Assembly (NCBI GenBank): GCA_963923955.1
Contig: OZ000552.1
Location: 2,480,001 to 2,544,000 of the forward strand
Length of the DNA: 64,000 nt
Direction: 5' to 3'
From: G963923955 sp963923955
Lineage (GTDB): Bacteria > Pseudomonadota > Gammaproteobacteria > Eutrophobiales > Eutrophobiaceae
This document shows, one piece after another, positions 46,501 through 55,473 of the stretch. The stretch's first letter is position 1. Each line of letters opens with the position of its first letter. The position numbers and the translations under genes are program-made. The notes under the pieces are model-generated. The model saw only the letters and a program-made list of their open reading frames with translations. It was not told where the DNA came from and made no database searches.

Positions 46501-48143
46501 ATGGCCGTCGAGATCTGGGTTACCAGTTCTTCCCGAATACCGTCCAGCGGCGGGTTGGTCACTTGGGCAAAAAGCTGCTTGAAATAGTCATACAAGAGCC
46601 GCGGCCGGGATGAAAGAACAGCGAGCGCCGCATCCGTACCCATGGAGCCGACCGGCTCGGCCCCATTTTGCGCCATCGGTTTCATCAGAAGGCGTAAGTC
46701 CTCATGGGTATAGCCGAAGACCTGTTGGCGTTTGAGCAGGCTCGGCGGGTCGGAGGGAACAGGCCGGGCGGCGGGGAGTTGCTCCAGGGATATCAGGTTC
46801 TGCTGCAGCCATTGGGCGTAAGGGTGTTCGCTGGCAAACTGGCGCTTGAGTTCGGCGTCATCAATGATGCGCCCTTGGCGGGTATCGACCATGAAGATGC
46901 GCCCCGGGTGCAGGCGCTCTTTTAAGAGCACGTTCTCCGGCGGGATGTCCAGCACGCCGACTTCTGAGGCCATGACCACCAGGCCGTCGCGGGTGACATA
47001 GTAGCGCGATGGGCGCAGGCCGTTTCTGTCCAGCACCGCGCCGATCAGCTCGCCGTCGGAAAAGGCAATCGAGGCCGGCCCGTCCCAGGGCTCCATCAGG
47101 CAGCTGTGGTATTCATAAAAAGCCTTGCGCTTGGCGTCCATGGTCTCATGTCCGGCCCAGGCCTCCGGGATCATCATCAAGATGGCATGCGGCAAGGAGC
47201 GCCCGGACATGTGCAGGAATTCCACCACATTGTCAAAGATGGCCGAGTCGCTGCCGCCTTCGGTGATGATGGGAAACAGCTTGGCCAGATCAGCGCCGAA
47301 CAAGGAAGATGCGCACAGAGCCTCGCGGGCGTGCATCCAGTTGGCGTTGCCGCGGGCGGTGTTGATCTCGCCGTTGTGCGAGATATAGCGAAAGGGGTGC
47401 GCCAGCCGCCAGGACGGAAAGGTGTTGGTGGAAAAGCGCTGATGCACCAGCGCCAGCGCCGACTCCAGCGCCGGATCGCAGATGTCCGGAAACATCGGCT
47501 CCAGCTGGGTGCCGGTCAACATGCCCTTATAAACGAAGGTGCGGGCGGACAGGGACGGCACATAAAAGAGTTCCTTTTGCGGCAGGTCCAAATTCCAGAC
47601 CTCGTGCGACATGCGCTTGCGGATCACATACAGCTTGCGCTCAAAGGCCAGCGCATCTTGCAGCGCCGGGTTGCGGCCGATGAAGATCTGCTCGAAGGCA
47701 GGTTGCGCCGCGCGCGCAGTCGGCCCCAGCAGCGAGGCATCAGTCGGCACCGCGCGCCAGCCCAGCACGCTCTGGCCTTCCTCGGCAACGATCTGATCAA
47801 TCAGCCGCCGACACTGCGCGGCCTGCGCGGCCTCGGTGGGCATAAACAGCAGGCCGGTGCCATATTGCGCCGCGTCTTCGGGCAGTTTAATGCCGAGCTT
47901 CCCGCATTCGCGGCGGAAGAATTTATGCGGCTTCTGGATCAAGATACCGACCCCATCGCCGGTGTTTTCCTCCGCGCCACAGGCGCCGCGGTGCAGCAGG
48001 TTTTTCAGTATCACCAGCGCCTGGTCGATGATGCGGCGCGAGCGCCGCCCCTTGATATCGACCACAAAGCCGACCCCGCAGGAGTCATGCTCATGGGCCG
48101 GGTCATACAGGCCCTTTAGCTGCTGTTTGGAGAAGTGCTGCAT
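43575..48143 (-). CDS. gltB: Glutamate synthase (NADPH) large subunit
   Basis: Makes two glutamates from glutamine and 2-oxoglutarate. From the ATG at 48143 it has 1522 residues. Cys22 (HDSCGVGF) is the N-terminal amidotransferase nucleophile after a short propeptide. The FMN/2-oxoglutarate synthase domain occupies about 800-1200, with the [3Fe-4S] cysteines in [15 protein letters not shown]. The C-terminal glycine-rich GXGXG beta-helix domain follows. A TTG one codon earlier is possible. Its promoter is visible upstream. Large antisense open frames across this gene are shadows of its codon bias. Confidence 0.97.
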   Translation of the reverse strand: MQHFSKQQLKGLYDPAHEHDSCGVGFVVDIKGRRSRRIIDQALVILKNLLHRGACGAEENTGDGVGILIQKPHKFFRRECGKLGIKLPEDAAQYGTGLLFMPTEAAQAAQCRRLIDQIVAEEGQSVLGWRAVPTDASLLGPTARAAQPAFEQIFIGRNPALQDALAFERKLYVIRKRMSHEVWNLDLPQKELFYVPSLSARTFVYKGMLTGTQLEPMFPDICDPALESALALVHQRFSTNTFPSWRLAHPFRYISHNGEINTARGNANWMHAREALCASSLFGADLAKLFPIITEGGSDSAIFDNVVEFLHMSGRSLPHAILMMIPEAWAGHETMDAKRKAFYEYHSCLMEPWDGPASIAFSDGELIGAVLDRNGLRPSRYYVTRDGLVVMASEVGVLDIPPENVLLKERLHPGRIFMVDTRQGRIIDDAELKRQFASEHPYAQWLQQNLISLEQLPAARPVPSDPPSLLKRQQVFGYTHEDLRLLMKPMAQNGAEPVGSMGTDAALAVLSSRPRLLYDYFKQLFAQVTNPPLDGIREELVTQISTAIGPEGNLLEPTPASCRQIRLKTPLLTNTDLARLRKMDVAGLRALALPILFPVKEQGRGLEEALENLFAQADAAIADGYTYLILSDRGTDKDLAPIPALLATSSLHQHLVRQDTRVKCSLILESGEPREVHHFATLLGYGIGAVNPYLALESLEGLITDGHIGGGLDYNVAANNFITAINKGLIKTMSKMGISAVQSYRGAQIFEAIGLDERLVDKYFTNTASRIGGIDLDVIAKEACLRHHKAFPQRPVKAAELEWGGEYQWRRDGEYHLFNPETVFKLQHATRSGQYRLFRDYTRKVDEQSEHLATLRGLFKFKPADEAVPLSEVEPIEAIMRRFSTGAMSYGSISKEAHETLAIAMNRIGGKSNTGEGGEDPARYTPDANGDLRRSAIKQVASGRFGVTSEYLSNADDIQIKMAQGAKPGEGGQLPGHKVFPAIAKVRYSTPGVGLISPPPHHDIYSIEDLAQLIHDLKNANPAARIHVKLVAEAGVGTVAAGVAKAHADVVLISGYDGGTGASPISSLKHAGLPWELGLAETQQVLVKNKLRDRIVVQTDGQLKTGRDVVIAALLGAEEYGFSTAPLIVMGCIMMRVCHLNTCPVGVATQNEELRKKFNGQPEFVENFFKFVAEEVREYMAQLGFRNMDEMIGQVKRLDVKPALEHWKAKGLDFSRILHEPQAGLEVAIRCVRKQEHGLEKSLDATTLIPLSREALETQEPVAIITPIHNTNRTVGTMLGHEITRRYGADGLPENTINVHFNGSAGMSFGAFVPRGLSLTLEGDANDYIGKGLSGGKLIVYPPRSVRFAAEENILVGNVVLYGATSGEAYFRGIAGERFAVRNSGARAVVEGVGDHGCEYMTGGRVVVIGNTGRNFAAGMSGGIAYVLDEVGDFEIRCNTGMVNLEYRLDEEDVQTIKALLNKHRQYTDSPVAGRILQRWPDYAPAFVKVMPRDYQRVLKAIAQARTKGLPEEDAIMEAAHG

Positions 48144-48236
48144 CAATTATCTTTTTCTATCATTAGCTGCTTGAGGTTGTTACATGGTTGTGCGGCGGAC
48201 TGATTTTCTCTTTATCAGCCACGCAAAAGAAGGGGA

Positions 48237-48265
48237 ATTATAATAAAGCGAGGCTCTGATGTCAC
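48237..48265 (-). promoter_or_regulatory. Sigma-70-type promoter of gltBD
   Basis: On the minus strand GTGACA (48265-48260), a 17-base spacer, then a perfect TATAAT (48242-48237). The predicted start is near 48230, giving an untranslated leader of about 87 bases before gltB. The rest of the 353-base gap between aroB and gltB (48144-48496) shows no gene or RNA that I can support; no damX-like gene lies there. Confidence 0.7.
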
Positions 48266-48496
48266 GGTCTGGCAGCGAAGCCGATCAGACTTGATGCTTG
48301 ATTTTTAATTATTTTGGATGTTTTTCGTGATATTTATCAACATTTGCCTGCAATTCACCACAGGGAAACCCGGCAATTTGTTTCTAGTCGGCGGCCTTGA
48401 AGCATCGGCCAACTTAGGGAAAACAATGGCTTATCGGGGCCTTGCTTATGTAAGAAGTTCCGTTAAAAAAAGCGGACAGCCCGCGTCGGCATTTAT

Positions 48497-49588
48497 TTAT
48501 GGCCCTGCGCCTGCGGCGTAAGCCTCTAACATGGCGCGCAATACATCCTCATCAAAGTCATCGGTGACAAGGGCCGCGCCGATCTCATTTAGCAAGACCA
48601 GGAAGAGTCGGCCATGCCGGGATTTTTTATCGACCGCCATCAGCGCCCGCAGATCAGTGTCCCTTAATTCTTCAGGCAGCCGGGTCGGCAAGTTGGCTCG
48701 TTGCAACAGGTCTCTGATCCTCACCACCTTCTCTTCCGCCAACATTCCCAGGCGGGCGGACAGATCCGCCGCCATTAACAGCCCCAAACCGACCGCCTCG
48801 CCATGCAGCCAGCCGGCATAGTTCATGGCGGTTTCAATAGCATGGCCGAAGGTGTGGCCCAGGTTCAGCAAGGCGCGCTGGCCGGCCTCTCTTTCATCCG
48901 CCGCCACCACTGCGGCCTTGTTGATGCAGGAACGCTCAATGGCATACGCCAGCGCCGCAGCGTCCAGGGCGAGTAGCCTTTCGATATTGGCCTCCAGCCA
49001 CAAGAAGAAATCCTTATCGCGGATCAGGCCGTATTTGATGACCTCGGCAAGGCCGGCGCTGAACTCTCTTTTGGGAAGCGTGTTAAGAACGTTGGTATCG
49101 GCAATCACCGCGGCCGGCTGATGAAAGGCGCCGATCATGTTTTTGCCCACTGGATGATTGACCGCGGTCTTGCCGCCGACGGAAGAATCCACCTGCGCCA
49201 GCAAGGTGGTCGGCACCTGGATGTAGGCAATGCCGCGCTGATAGCAGGCCGCGGCAAAGCCGCCGGTGTCGCCGACCACGCCGCCGCCCAGAGCAACCAA
49301 ACAGGCCGTTCTGTTAAAGCCGCTTTTGAGCAACTGCGTGATGATGGCGTTGATCGAGGCAAGGGTCTTTGCCGCCTCTCCTGCGGCCAGCACATGGACC
49401 TGCACTTCCCGCTGCGGCAGGGAGGCCTTCAAGGATTCAAGATACAAAGAAGCAACCGCTGCGTCTGTAACGATGAGCACTTGGCGCGTATCCAGCACGG
49501 CGGCGAGGGGTTCTCCAGCGCCCAGCAGGCCGGCACCGATGAAGATCGGATAGCTGCGCGCGCCCAGTTCGACCTGTATCTCCCGCAT
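48497..49588 (-). CDS. aroB: 3-dehydroquinate synthase
   Basis: Second step of the shikimate pathway, converting DAHP to 3-dehydroquinate with NAD and a metal ion. It has 363 residues. The NAD-binding GGGVVGDTGGFAA and the substrate segment PTTLLAQVDSSVGGKTAVN are clear, and the metal-binding NLGHTFGHAIE lies in the C-terminal half. It lies 28 bases after aroK on the same strand, the standard aroKB operon. Confidence 0.97.
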   Translation of the reverse strand: MREIQVELGARSYPIFIGAGLLGAGEPLAAVLDTRQVLIVTDAAVASLYLESLKASLPQREVQVHVLAAGEAAKTLASINAIITQLLKSGFNRTACLVALGGGVVGDTGGFAAACYQRGIAYIQVPTTLLAQVDSSVGGKTAVNHPVGKNMIGAFHQPAAVIADTNVLNTLPKREFSAGLAEVIKYGLIRDKDFFLWLEANIERLLALDAAALAYAIERSCINKAAVVAADEREAGQRALLNLGHTFGHAIETAMNYAGWLHGEAVGLGLLMAADLSARLGMLAEEKVVRIRDLLQRANLPTRLPEELRDTDLRALMAVDKKSRHGRLFLVLLNEIGAALVTDDFDEDVLRAMLEAYAAGAGP

Positions 49589-49616
49589 CCGTTGTACAAG
49601 TCTTATTGCAAGGCCC

Positions 49617-50153
49617 TTATTGCGAGGCCTGGGCTATCGCCCGGGCTATTGCATCCGCCGTCTGCTCAGCAATGCCTTCATCGGTATCAAAGGTCAGATC
49701 GGCCAGGCCTTCATAGAGCGGCGTCCTCTCTTTTAGCAGACGCTTTAAGTTGCGCGCACGATCAATGCTTTGCAGCAAGGGGCGTGTCTTGTCCTTCGCC
49801 GTGCGCAGGAGGATGGTGGCCGCAGTTGCGCGGATGTAGATGATGGTGCCGCGTTGTTGCAGATGCGCCTGGTTCTCTTCCGACAACACGGCGCCGCCGC
49901 CGGTGGCAAGGACAATGTTTTCCATTGCCGTTAGCCGCGCAATCATCTCGCTTTCCCGGGCGCGGAATCCCTCCTCGCCTTCCATTGCAAAGATCACCGG
50001 CACCGAAGCGAAGGATTTCGATTCTATCTCTTGGTCAGAATCATAAAACTCCTTGCTTAAGATCGCGGCCAGGTACCGACCGACGGAGGATTTTCCGGCC
50101 GCCATCGGACCGATCAAAAAAAGATTGGCGGATTTGCCAAGGCGTGTTTTCAT
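49617..50153 (-). CDS. aroK: Shikimate kinase
   Basis: Phosphorylates shikimate in the shikimate pathway. It has 178 residues. Walker A GPMAAGKSSVG is at about 15-25, the shikimate-binding FYDSDQEIE has the conserved Asp pair, and the LATGGGAVL motif and lid region are present. The gene follows the pil operon but is separated from pilQ by a terminator, so aroKB should have its own promoter in the 103-base gap. Confidence 0.96.
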   Translation of the reverse strand: MKTRLGKSANLFLIGPMAAGKSSVGRYLAAILSKEFYDSDQEIESKSFASVPVIFAMEGEEGFRARESEMIARLTAMENIVLATGGGAVLSEENQAHLQQRGTIIYIRATAATILLRTAKDKTRPLLQSIDRARNLKRLLKERTPLYEGLADLTFDTDEGIAEQTADAIARAIAQASQ

Positions 50154-50204
50154 CAGTCAGAACTGGTATAAAAATGATTCACTCGCTTAGCTTTTTTGGA
50201 CGTG

Positions 50205-50231
50205 AAAAAAAATGCCGCAAGCGCGGCATTT
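50205..50231 (-). terminator. Rho-independent terminator after pilQ
   Basis: On the minus strand a perfect 9-base stem (AAATGCCGC with GCGGCATTT at 50210-50218 and 50223-50231) has a four-base loop and is followed by a run of T (plus-strand A run from 50205). It lies 26 bases beyond the pilQ stop and closes the pilMNOPQ operon. Confidence 0.85.
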
Positions 50232-50256
50232 CTTCTTACAGCAAGCTAAGCGGAAA

Positions 50257-52440
50257 TTATATTCTTAGCTCCTCTTTCAGAATCTTCGGCGTGACAAAGA
50301 TCAATAGTTCCCGCCTTTCATTTCTGACACTCGTTCTCTTGAACAAAAAGCCAACGGCGGGCAGGTCACCAAAGAAGGGGACGCGGTCCGAGCCATAGTT
50401 CTCACTCTGCGTATAGACTCCACCCAGCACGACCGTCTCGCCATTATCCACCAGCACCTGCGTGGATACATTGCGCGTATTGATGGACGGTACGCCTTGG
50501 AAAATCTCGCCCACTGTGTCCTGACTGACGGCCAGGTCCAGGATGATCTTATTATCCGGTGTGATCTGCGGTGTTACCCGCAAGGCCAGCACCGCATCCT
50601 GAAAGGAAGTCGTTGATGCGCCGCTGGATGAGGCCTCCTGATAGGGGATCTGCACACCGGATTCAATGATTGCCTCGGTCTGGTTGGCGGTGATGACCTT
50701 CGGGTTGGCAATGTCCTGGGTGCGGCCATCGGCCTGTGCCGCAGAGAGTTCCAGCTGCAAGAGGTAGGAGCCGATCTTGCCGATTGCCAGACCCAGTGTC
50801 GCAGCCGGATTGGCAACAGGCAGATCGACCATCAGCCTCTCGCCGCCGGCCCCGGCAGCCGCCCCGCCAGTGGCTCCGGCAGCCAGGCCGCCACCTGCCC
50901 CGCCGGCGGCGGCGCCCTCGCCGCCAAAGATCAGGGCGGCGCTATCGGACACACCGCTTCCCAGAGTGACAAACTGTCTGGGGCTGCCATCGGCATTGAC
51001 TCTGGCGTCCGCCGGGATGGTGGCCTTGCTATAACCAAAGCGCACCCCGAGATTCTTGGAAAAGGTCTCATCCGCATTGACAATGCGCGATTCGATCATC
51101 ACCTGTCGAATGGGCACATCAAGCTTTGTGATGAGTTCCCGTATGGCCTCCAGGCTGGTGGAAACATCTTGCACGATCAGCGTGTTGGTGCGCTCATCAA
51201 TCGAGACTGTGCCGCGTGCAGACAACAGGCTCTCCTCCCCCCCGGCCTGGATCAGGCCCGCCATATCCGCAGCTTTCGCATAGTTGATCTGCATAAACTC
51301 GGTACGCAAGGGCGCAAGTTCTTCCACCTGTTTTTGCGATTCGAGTTCGATCCTTTCTCTGGCTGCGATCTCTTCCTGGGGGCCTACCATCATGACATTG
51401 CCGGCGGTGCGCTTGCCCAGGCCTTTTGCTTTTAAGATGATATCCAGGGCCTGATCCCAAGGCACATTTTTCAGGCGCAGGGCGATGTTGCCACCCACCG
51501 TGTCGCTGACTACCAAGTTAAATTCGGCAAAGTCTGCGAGCAGCTGCAATATCGCCCGTACCTCAATGTCCTGAAGATTCAGGGACAGGCGCTCGCCGGT
51601 ATAGCCGAACTTCTCTTTTTGCAATGCCGCCTGCTCTTCCTGCGAGAGAGGCTTCACCTCGATCGTCAGGATTTTGTCTGCTTGATAAGCGAAGTGGTCA
51701 TATTGATCGGTGGCGGTGGAGATCACCATGCGGGCACCATCGCCATAGCTGGAGGTATCAATCTCTGTAACCGGCGTGGCAAAGTCTATGACATCTAGGC
51801 GGCGGTCCAGCGCAGCCGGCAGGCTTGCTGCGATAAAATCCACGACTATCTGCCCGGCCTCTTCCCCCAGGTTCACCGCCACAGAAGGATCGGAGAGGGT
51901 TACGATGATGCGGCCTTCCCCGCCTTCCCCGCGCCGGAAGTCAATATTCTCGATGCCGCCGGTCGCAGCGGAGTATCGAGGTGCTGCTGAGAGTGATGCC
52001 GCCGGCTGCGCCGATTCTGCATCGGCCGCAACTGCGCCGCCCAAGACCAGTGACACCATGTTGCCTTGTACGTCAATATCGTAAGGCACCAGGCCGGCCA
52101 GATTGACCACCACCCGGGTGCGGCCGGCGGCCTCCACTGCGGTTACGCTGCGCGCCACACCGACGCCGATAGTCTGCGTCTTCTCATCCAGGTTGAGCGC
52201 GACATCGGGCAGGTCTATGGCAATGCGAGCGGGGTTATCGATGGTAAAGTTCACCGGCTCCTCAGCCAGCGGTGCAGAGAATTGCATCACCAGCTGCACA
52301 CGCTCGCCGGGCAGTGTCGAGTAGCTAATGTCATCTAAGGTAGGCGCTGCATAAGAGGTAGCCGACAGCATGAGGCAGAGGATGAATGCGGACAGCCGCT
52401 CTATGCCTTGATGGAAAGTTTTGTGTACGTTATTTTTCAT
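50257..52440 (-). CDS. pilQ: Type IV pilus secretin PilQ
   Basis: Outer-membrane pore through which type IV pili leave the cell. From the ATG at 52440 (MKNNVHKTFHQG) it has 727 residues. A signal peptide is cut near SYAA. Two AMIN-like domains occupy about 35-250, N0 (STN) and N1 domains about 280-460, and the C-terminal secretin domain ends near the last 30 residues. Inside the secretin region, about residues 500-560, is a Gly/Ala-rich low-complexity insert (positions 50820-50930). It is the last gene of the pilMNOPQ operon and is followed by a terminator. Confidence 0.96.
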   Translation of the reverse strand: MKNNVHKTFHQGIERLSAFILCLMLSATSYAAPTLDDISYSTLPGERVQLVMQFSAPLAEEPVNFTIDNPARIAIDLPDVALNLDEKTQTIGVGVARSVTAVEAAGRTRVVVNLAGLVPYDIDVQGNMVSLVLGGAVAADAESAQPAASLSAAPRYSAATGGIENIDFRRGEGGEGRIIVTLSDPSVAVNLGEEAGQIVVDFIAASLPAALDRRLDVIDFATPVTEIDTSSYGDGARMVISTATDQYDHFAYQADKILTIEVKPLSQEEQAALQKEKFGYTGERLSLNLQDIEVRAILQLLADFAEFNLVVSDTVGGNIALRLKNVPWDQALDIILKAKGLGKRTAGNVMMVGPQEEIAARERIELESQKQVEELAPLRTEFMQINYAKAADMAGLIQAGGEESLLSARGTVSIDERTNTLIVQDVSTSLEAIRELITKLDVPIRQVMIESRIVNADETFSKNLGVRFGYSKATIPADARVNADGSPRQFVTLGSGVSDSAALIFGGEGAAAGGAGGGLAAGATGGAAAGAGGERLMVDLPVANPAATLGLAIGKIGSYLLQLELSAAQADGRTQDIANPKVITANQTEAIIESGVQIPYQEASSSGASTTSFQDAVLALRVTPQITPDNKIILDLAVSQDTVGEIFQGVPSINTRNVSTQVLVDNGETVVLGGVYTQSENYGSDRVPFFGDLPAVGFLFKRTSVRNERRELLIFVTPKILKEELRI

Positions 52441-52471
52441 GGCAATCAACCCCCATAAAATATTGTTTAAA

Positions 52472-53038
52472 CTATTGGTCAACGCCGACGAAAGCAACGG
52501 ACGCCTGGCGCTCTTCCCAGCGTCCCTGTTCGTTCTTGAAGATCTCGCGCAACTCTACGCGATCTTCGGCGATATAGACGATCTTGCCAATGTTACGCCC
52601 CATGTAATTCCCCACCTTGACTCGGTGTACGAACCCGTCCGGGTCCAGCATGATCGCCCAGATTCCCTCGTCATTGGACAGCGTACCTAACATTCTCAGG
52701 CTATCCAGCTCGAAACCCTCCAGCTCCTCTCGGTTACGATTCCTTATCTCGCGCTCCATCTCCGCGCTCAAGGCGGCATCGACAACATCCTCCACCTCCG
52801 CCTTCCTGATTTCGTAGAAGGGCTGAAAGGGATCCCTGGCCCCGCTGGCCCCGGCCTCATAGGCGTATGCCTCATAGGGTTTAATCTCCGGCACAGGCTT
52901 GATCCTGCCGCCCGGACGAGACAGCACTTCCTGCACCCATTCATCAAGATCGCTGGTGTCTTTGGCGCAGCCGCCTAAACTGAACAGCAATGCAAGCAAG
53001 AGCGCGGCGGGCCAGGACTGTCTGGATAAAGGTGCCAT
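52472..53038 (-). CDS. pilP: Type IV pilus assembly lipoprotein PilP
   Basis: Inner-membrane lipoprotein that links the PilN/PilO heterodimer to the PilQ secretin. It has 188 residues with a lipobox ending in Cys24 (SLGGC). An unstructured linker containing RKPFQP-like DPFQPF (about 70) follows, and then the C-terminal beta domain (about 105-180). It lies five bases after pilO and 31 before pilQ. Confidence 0.95.
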   Translation of the reverse strand: MAPLSRQSWPAALLLALLFSLGGCAKDTSDLDEWVQEVLSRPGGRIKPVPEIKPYEAYAYEAGASGARDPFQPFYEIRKAEVEDVVDAALSAEMEREIRNRNREELEGFELDSLRMLGTLSNDEGIWAIMLDPDGFVHRVKVGNYMGRNIGKIVYIAEDRVELREIFKNEQGRWEERQASVAFVGVDQ

Positions 53039-53043
53039 CGGTT

Positions 53044-53667
53044 TTAGGATTCCTCCTCCTCATCCTCAATGATTGCCCGATAGGTCTGCGCCGTTGCGGA
53101 CATGTTTAATTGTCCGGGCTTGTCCTTGCCGGCCGCGGATATATTGATGTCATGCGTGGTAACAATCCTGGGCAGGGCGGCGATGCCGCTGACAAATTCG
53201 CCCAGCTGATGATAATCCCCGGTCACCTTGATGCTAATGGGAAGCTGCGAGTAAAATTCCTGTTGCTGCTCCGCCTGCGGCTGGAACAGGTCGAATTCCA
53301 GGCCGGCGGCTAAGCCGCTCTGCGATATGTCCACGAGCAGGCCCGCCACTTCGGCCTTGTTCGGCAGCTGCCGGATCATATCGCCGAAGGACTGCTCCAT
53401 CTCCTTCATCTGCTCTTTGAGCTTATTCAGGTTTGCCGCCTTGCGCTGTTTGCGCTCAAAGGTTTCCTTTAATTCCCCCTCTTCCTGGATGATGCCGGCC
53501 AGTTCCTCTCTCTGCTTGCTGATGTCAAGGTAGTAGCCGGCATAGAGCAGCACGACAAAGGCGATGACCATCACGACAATCTGCAACGGCATGGGCCAGA
53601 TGCCCGGGTTGTTCGGGTCCAGGCTGTTAAAGTCAATTTTTTTCAGTTCTTCTATGAAGTCTTTCAT
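53044..53667 (-). CDS. pilO: Type IV pilus alignment protein PilO
   Basis: A bitopic inner-membrane protein, 207 residues, that pairs with PilN. There is one membrane helix (about 25-45: PLQIVVMVIAFVVLLYAGYYL), a periplasmic coiled coil (about 48-95) and a ferredoxin-like C-terminal domain with the family segment QLPISIKVTGDYHQLGEFVSGIAALPRIV. It starts in a four-base overlap with the pilN stop, so the pair is translationally coupled. Confidence 0.96.
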   Translation of the reverse strand: MKDFIEELKKIDFNSLDPNNPGIWPMPLQIVVMVIAFVVLLYAGYYLDISKQREELAGIIQEEGELKETFERKQRKAANLNKLKEQMKEMEQSFGDMIRQLPNKAEVAGLLVDISQSGLAAGLEFDLFQPQAEQQQEFYSQLPISIKVTGDYHQLGEFVSGIAALPRIVTTHDINISAAGKDKPGQLNMSATAQTYRAIIEDEEEES

Positions 53668-54230
53668 GCGTCCTCCTCGTCTTCGGCCTGCGGAATGACC
53701 TGACCGAACCTGAGCGTGAAATTGCTGATGCGAGTGCCTTCCGCATCGGTAGATTGAATAATATCCAGTTGCGGATTGGCCAGCCAGTCGGATGATTCTA
53801 AGTTGCGCATGAAGGAAGAGACGCGGGCATTGGACTGCGCCTCGCCGACAATGGTGATGTCAGTGCCTTTCTGGCTGATGCTCTTCACGCTGACGCCATC
53901 GGGCAGGCTGGTGATCAGCTCATCAAAGAAACGCACGATGAGCGGTCGATCCCCCTGCAGCTTCTCAATGGCGCGCATGCGATCCAGCAAGCGCTGCTTT
54001 TCTTGTTCCAGTTCCTGAATTTCTTCTATTTTCCTATCCACCAGGGCGGTCTGGTCTTCCAGAAACTGATTGCGCAGCTGCTGGGCTTCGATCAGGTGGC
54101 TATGATAGACATGCACCATGCCGATGATGACCACTGCCACCACTGCGACAATCCCCAGCATGATGAAAAACTCCTGCTGCTTTTCCTTGCGCAGCGCCTC
54201 GCGCCAGGGCAGTAGATTGATCTTGGCCAT
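53664..54230 (-). CDS. pilN: Type IV pilus assembly protein PilN
   Basis: 188 residues. The cytoplasmic N-terminal INLLPWRE motif (about 4-11) is the peptide that binds PilM. One membrane helix (about 22-44) follows, then a coiled coil and a ferredoxin-like domain. The start is the base next to the pilM stop and the stop overlaps pilO, the tight spacing typical of this operon. Confidence 0.96.
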   Translation of the reverse strand: MAKINLLPWREALRKEKQQEFFIMLGIVAVVAVVIIGMVHVYHSHLIEAQQLRNQFLEDQTALVDRKIEEIQELEQEKQRLLDRMRAIEKLQGDRPLIVRFFDELITSLPDGVSVKSISQKGTDITIVGEAQSNARVSSFMRNLESSDWLANPQLDIIQSTDAEGTRISNFTLRFGQVIPQAEDEEDA

Positions 54231-55307
54231 CTAGTCAAAACTCCTTAAGGCCAGGCCGCAGGAGACCATCAGCGAGGGCGCATCGTTACGCAGCGTCTGC
54301 GCTGAGACCCGCGAGGCAACGGACATGTTGGCAAAGGGGTTGGCGATCAGGGTCGGCACACCAACCTTTGATTCGAGCAGGGGGCCAATCCCTTCCACCG
54401 AGGCACAGCCACCGCCCAGGATCAGATGGTCGATGTTGGAGATGTGGCTGGAAGAGAAAAAGAACTGCTGGGCGCGGCTGATCTGCTGCGCCATGTTTTC
54501 CTTAAACGGCTCTAAAACTTCCGGCACATAATTATCCGGCAGGCCGCCCTGGCGCTTTGCCAGGCCCGCTTCTTCATAGGACAGGCCATAACGCCGCTGG
54601 ATGTCTTCAGTCAGCTGCGCCCCGCCGAACTGCTGCTCTCTTGCATAGACAATTTTCATGTTTTCCAAGACGCTGAAGGTGGTCACCGCCGAGCCGACAT
54701 CGGCCACTGCAAGGATCTGATCCTCGCCGCCGCCGAAGAGATCATTGGCCATCATGGCCAGCGTGTTCTCTAAGGCGAAGCCCTCAATATCGATGATCTT
54801 GGCATTGACCCCGGCCAGCTCCAGCGCCCCCACCTTTGCATCAACATTCTCCAAACGCGAGGCGGCCAATAATACGTTGACCCGCTCCTCAACCACCTTC
54901 CCCTCGTTATCCTTAACCGGGCCGATCACCTCAAAGTCCAGCGCTACTTCTTCTAAAGGAAAGGGGATGTATTGATCGGCCTCTACCTGGATCTGGCTCT
55001 CAAGGTCGCTGTCTGAAAGACCGGCCGGCATCTCGATGGTCTTGGTGATCACTGCCGAGCCGGCTACGGCCGCGGCCGCATCCTTGACCTTGCTGCCTGA
55101 TTTCTTCACCGCCCGGCCAATCGCCTCGCCCACGGCCTCCATATCCGTGATATTCTTGTCCATGACGGAATTGGAGGGCAGCGGCTCAACCGCATAGCTC
55201 TCAACACGATATTTGCTGCCACTGCGGCTAAGTTCCAGCAACTTAACCGCGGTCACGCTCACATCAATGCCGAGTACAGGTGTCGATTTTTTCTTAAACG
55301 GCAACAA
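54231..55307 (-). CDS. pilM: Type IV pilus actin-like ATPase PilM
   Basis: A cytoplasmic actin/FtsA-fold protein of 358 residues that binds the N-terminus of PilN and organises the pilus platform. Visible are the LGIDVS phosphate-1 motif near the N-terminus, AVADVGSAVTTFSVLE (phosphate 2) and LILGGGCASVEGIGPLL (adenosine motif). No ATG fits. The start is a TTG at 55307 with AAAGGA seven bases upstream. It is the first gene of the pilMNOPQ operon and is divergent from ponA. Confidence 0.94.
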   Translation of the reverse strand: MLPFKKKSTPVLGIDVSVTAVKLLELSRSGSKYRVESYAVEPLPSNSVMDKNITDMEAVGEAIGRAVKKSGSKVKDAAAAVAGSAVITKTIEMPAGLSDSDLESQIQVEADQYIPFPLEEVALDFEVIGPVKDNEGKVVEERVNVLLAASRLENVDAKVGALELAGVNAKIIDIEGFALENTLAMMANDLFGGGEDQILAVADVGSAVTTFSVLENMKIVYAREQQFGGAQLTEDIQRRYGLSYEEAGLAKRQGGLPDNYVPEVLEPFKENMAQQISRAQQFFFSSSHISNIDHLILGGGCASVEGIGPLLESKVGVPTLIANPFANMSVASRVSAQTLRNDAPSLMVSCGLALRSFD

Positions 55308-55347
55308 GGTTTTTTCCTTTCACTGTGGTAAGTTATAGGTCATTTAT

Positions 55348-55375
55348 ATAATACAACATTAACTTCTATCTGCAA
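55348..55375 (-). promoter_or_regulatory. Candidate promoter of pilMNOPQ
   Basis: On the minus strand TTGCAG (55375-55370), 16 bases, then TATTAT (55353-55348), 41 bases upstream of the pilM start. Alternatives in this AT-rich stretch cannot be excluded. The opposite, ponA-facing side shows no convincing promoter. Confidence 0.4.
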
Positions 55376-55473
55376 CTATAGTCAAGAAGAAAGTAAAAAA
55401 CAAACCCTAAATATGTTTTTCGTGCAAACAGCCCACGCCCCAAACGCTCATTTTTCCATAAAAACCACCATAT

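Noticed and set aside
48318..48521. 67-codon plus-strand frame between aroB and gltB
   Set aside because: No ribosome-binding site, no recognisable protein character, and it runs into the end of aroB.
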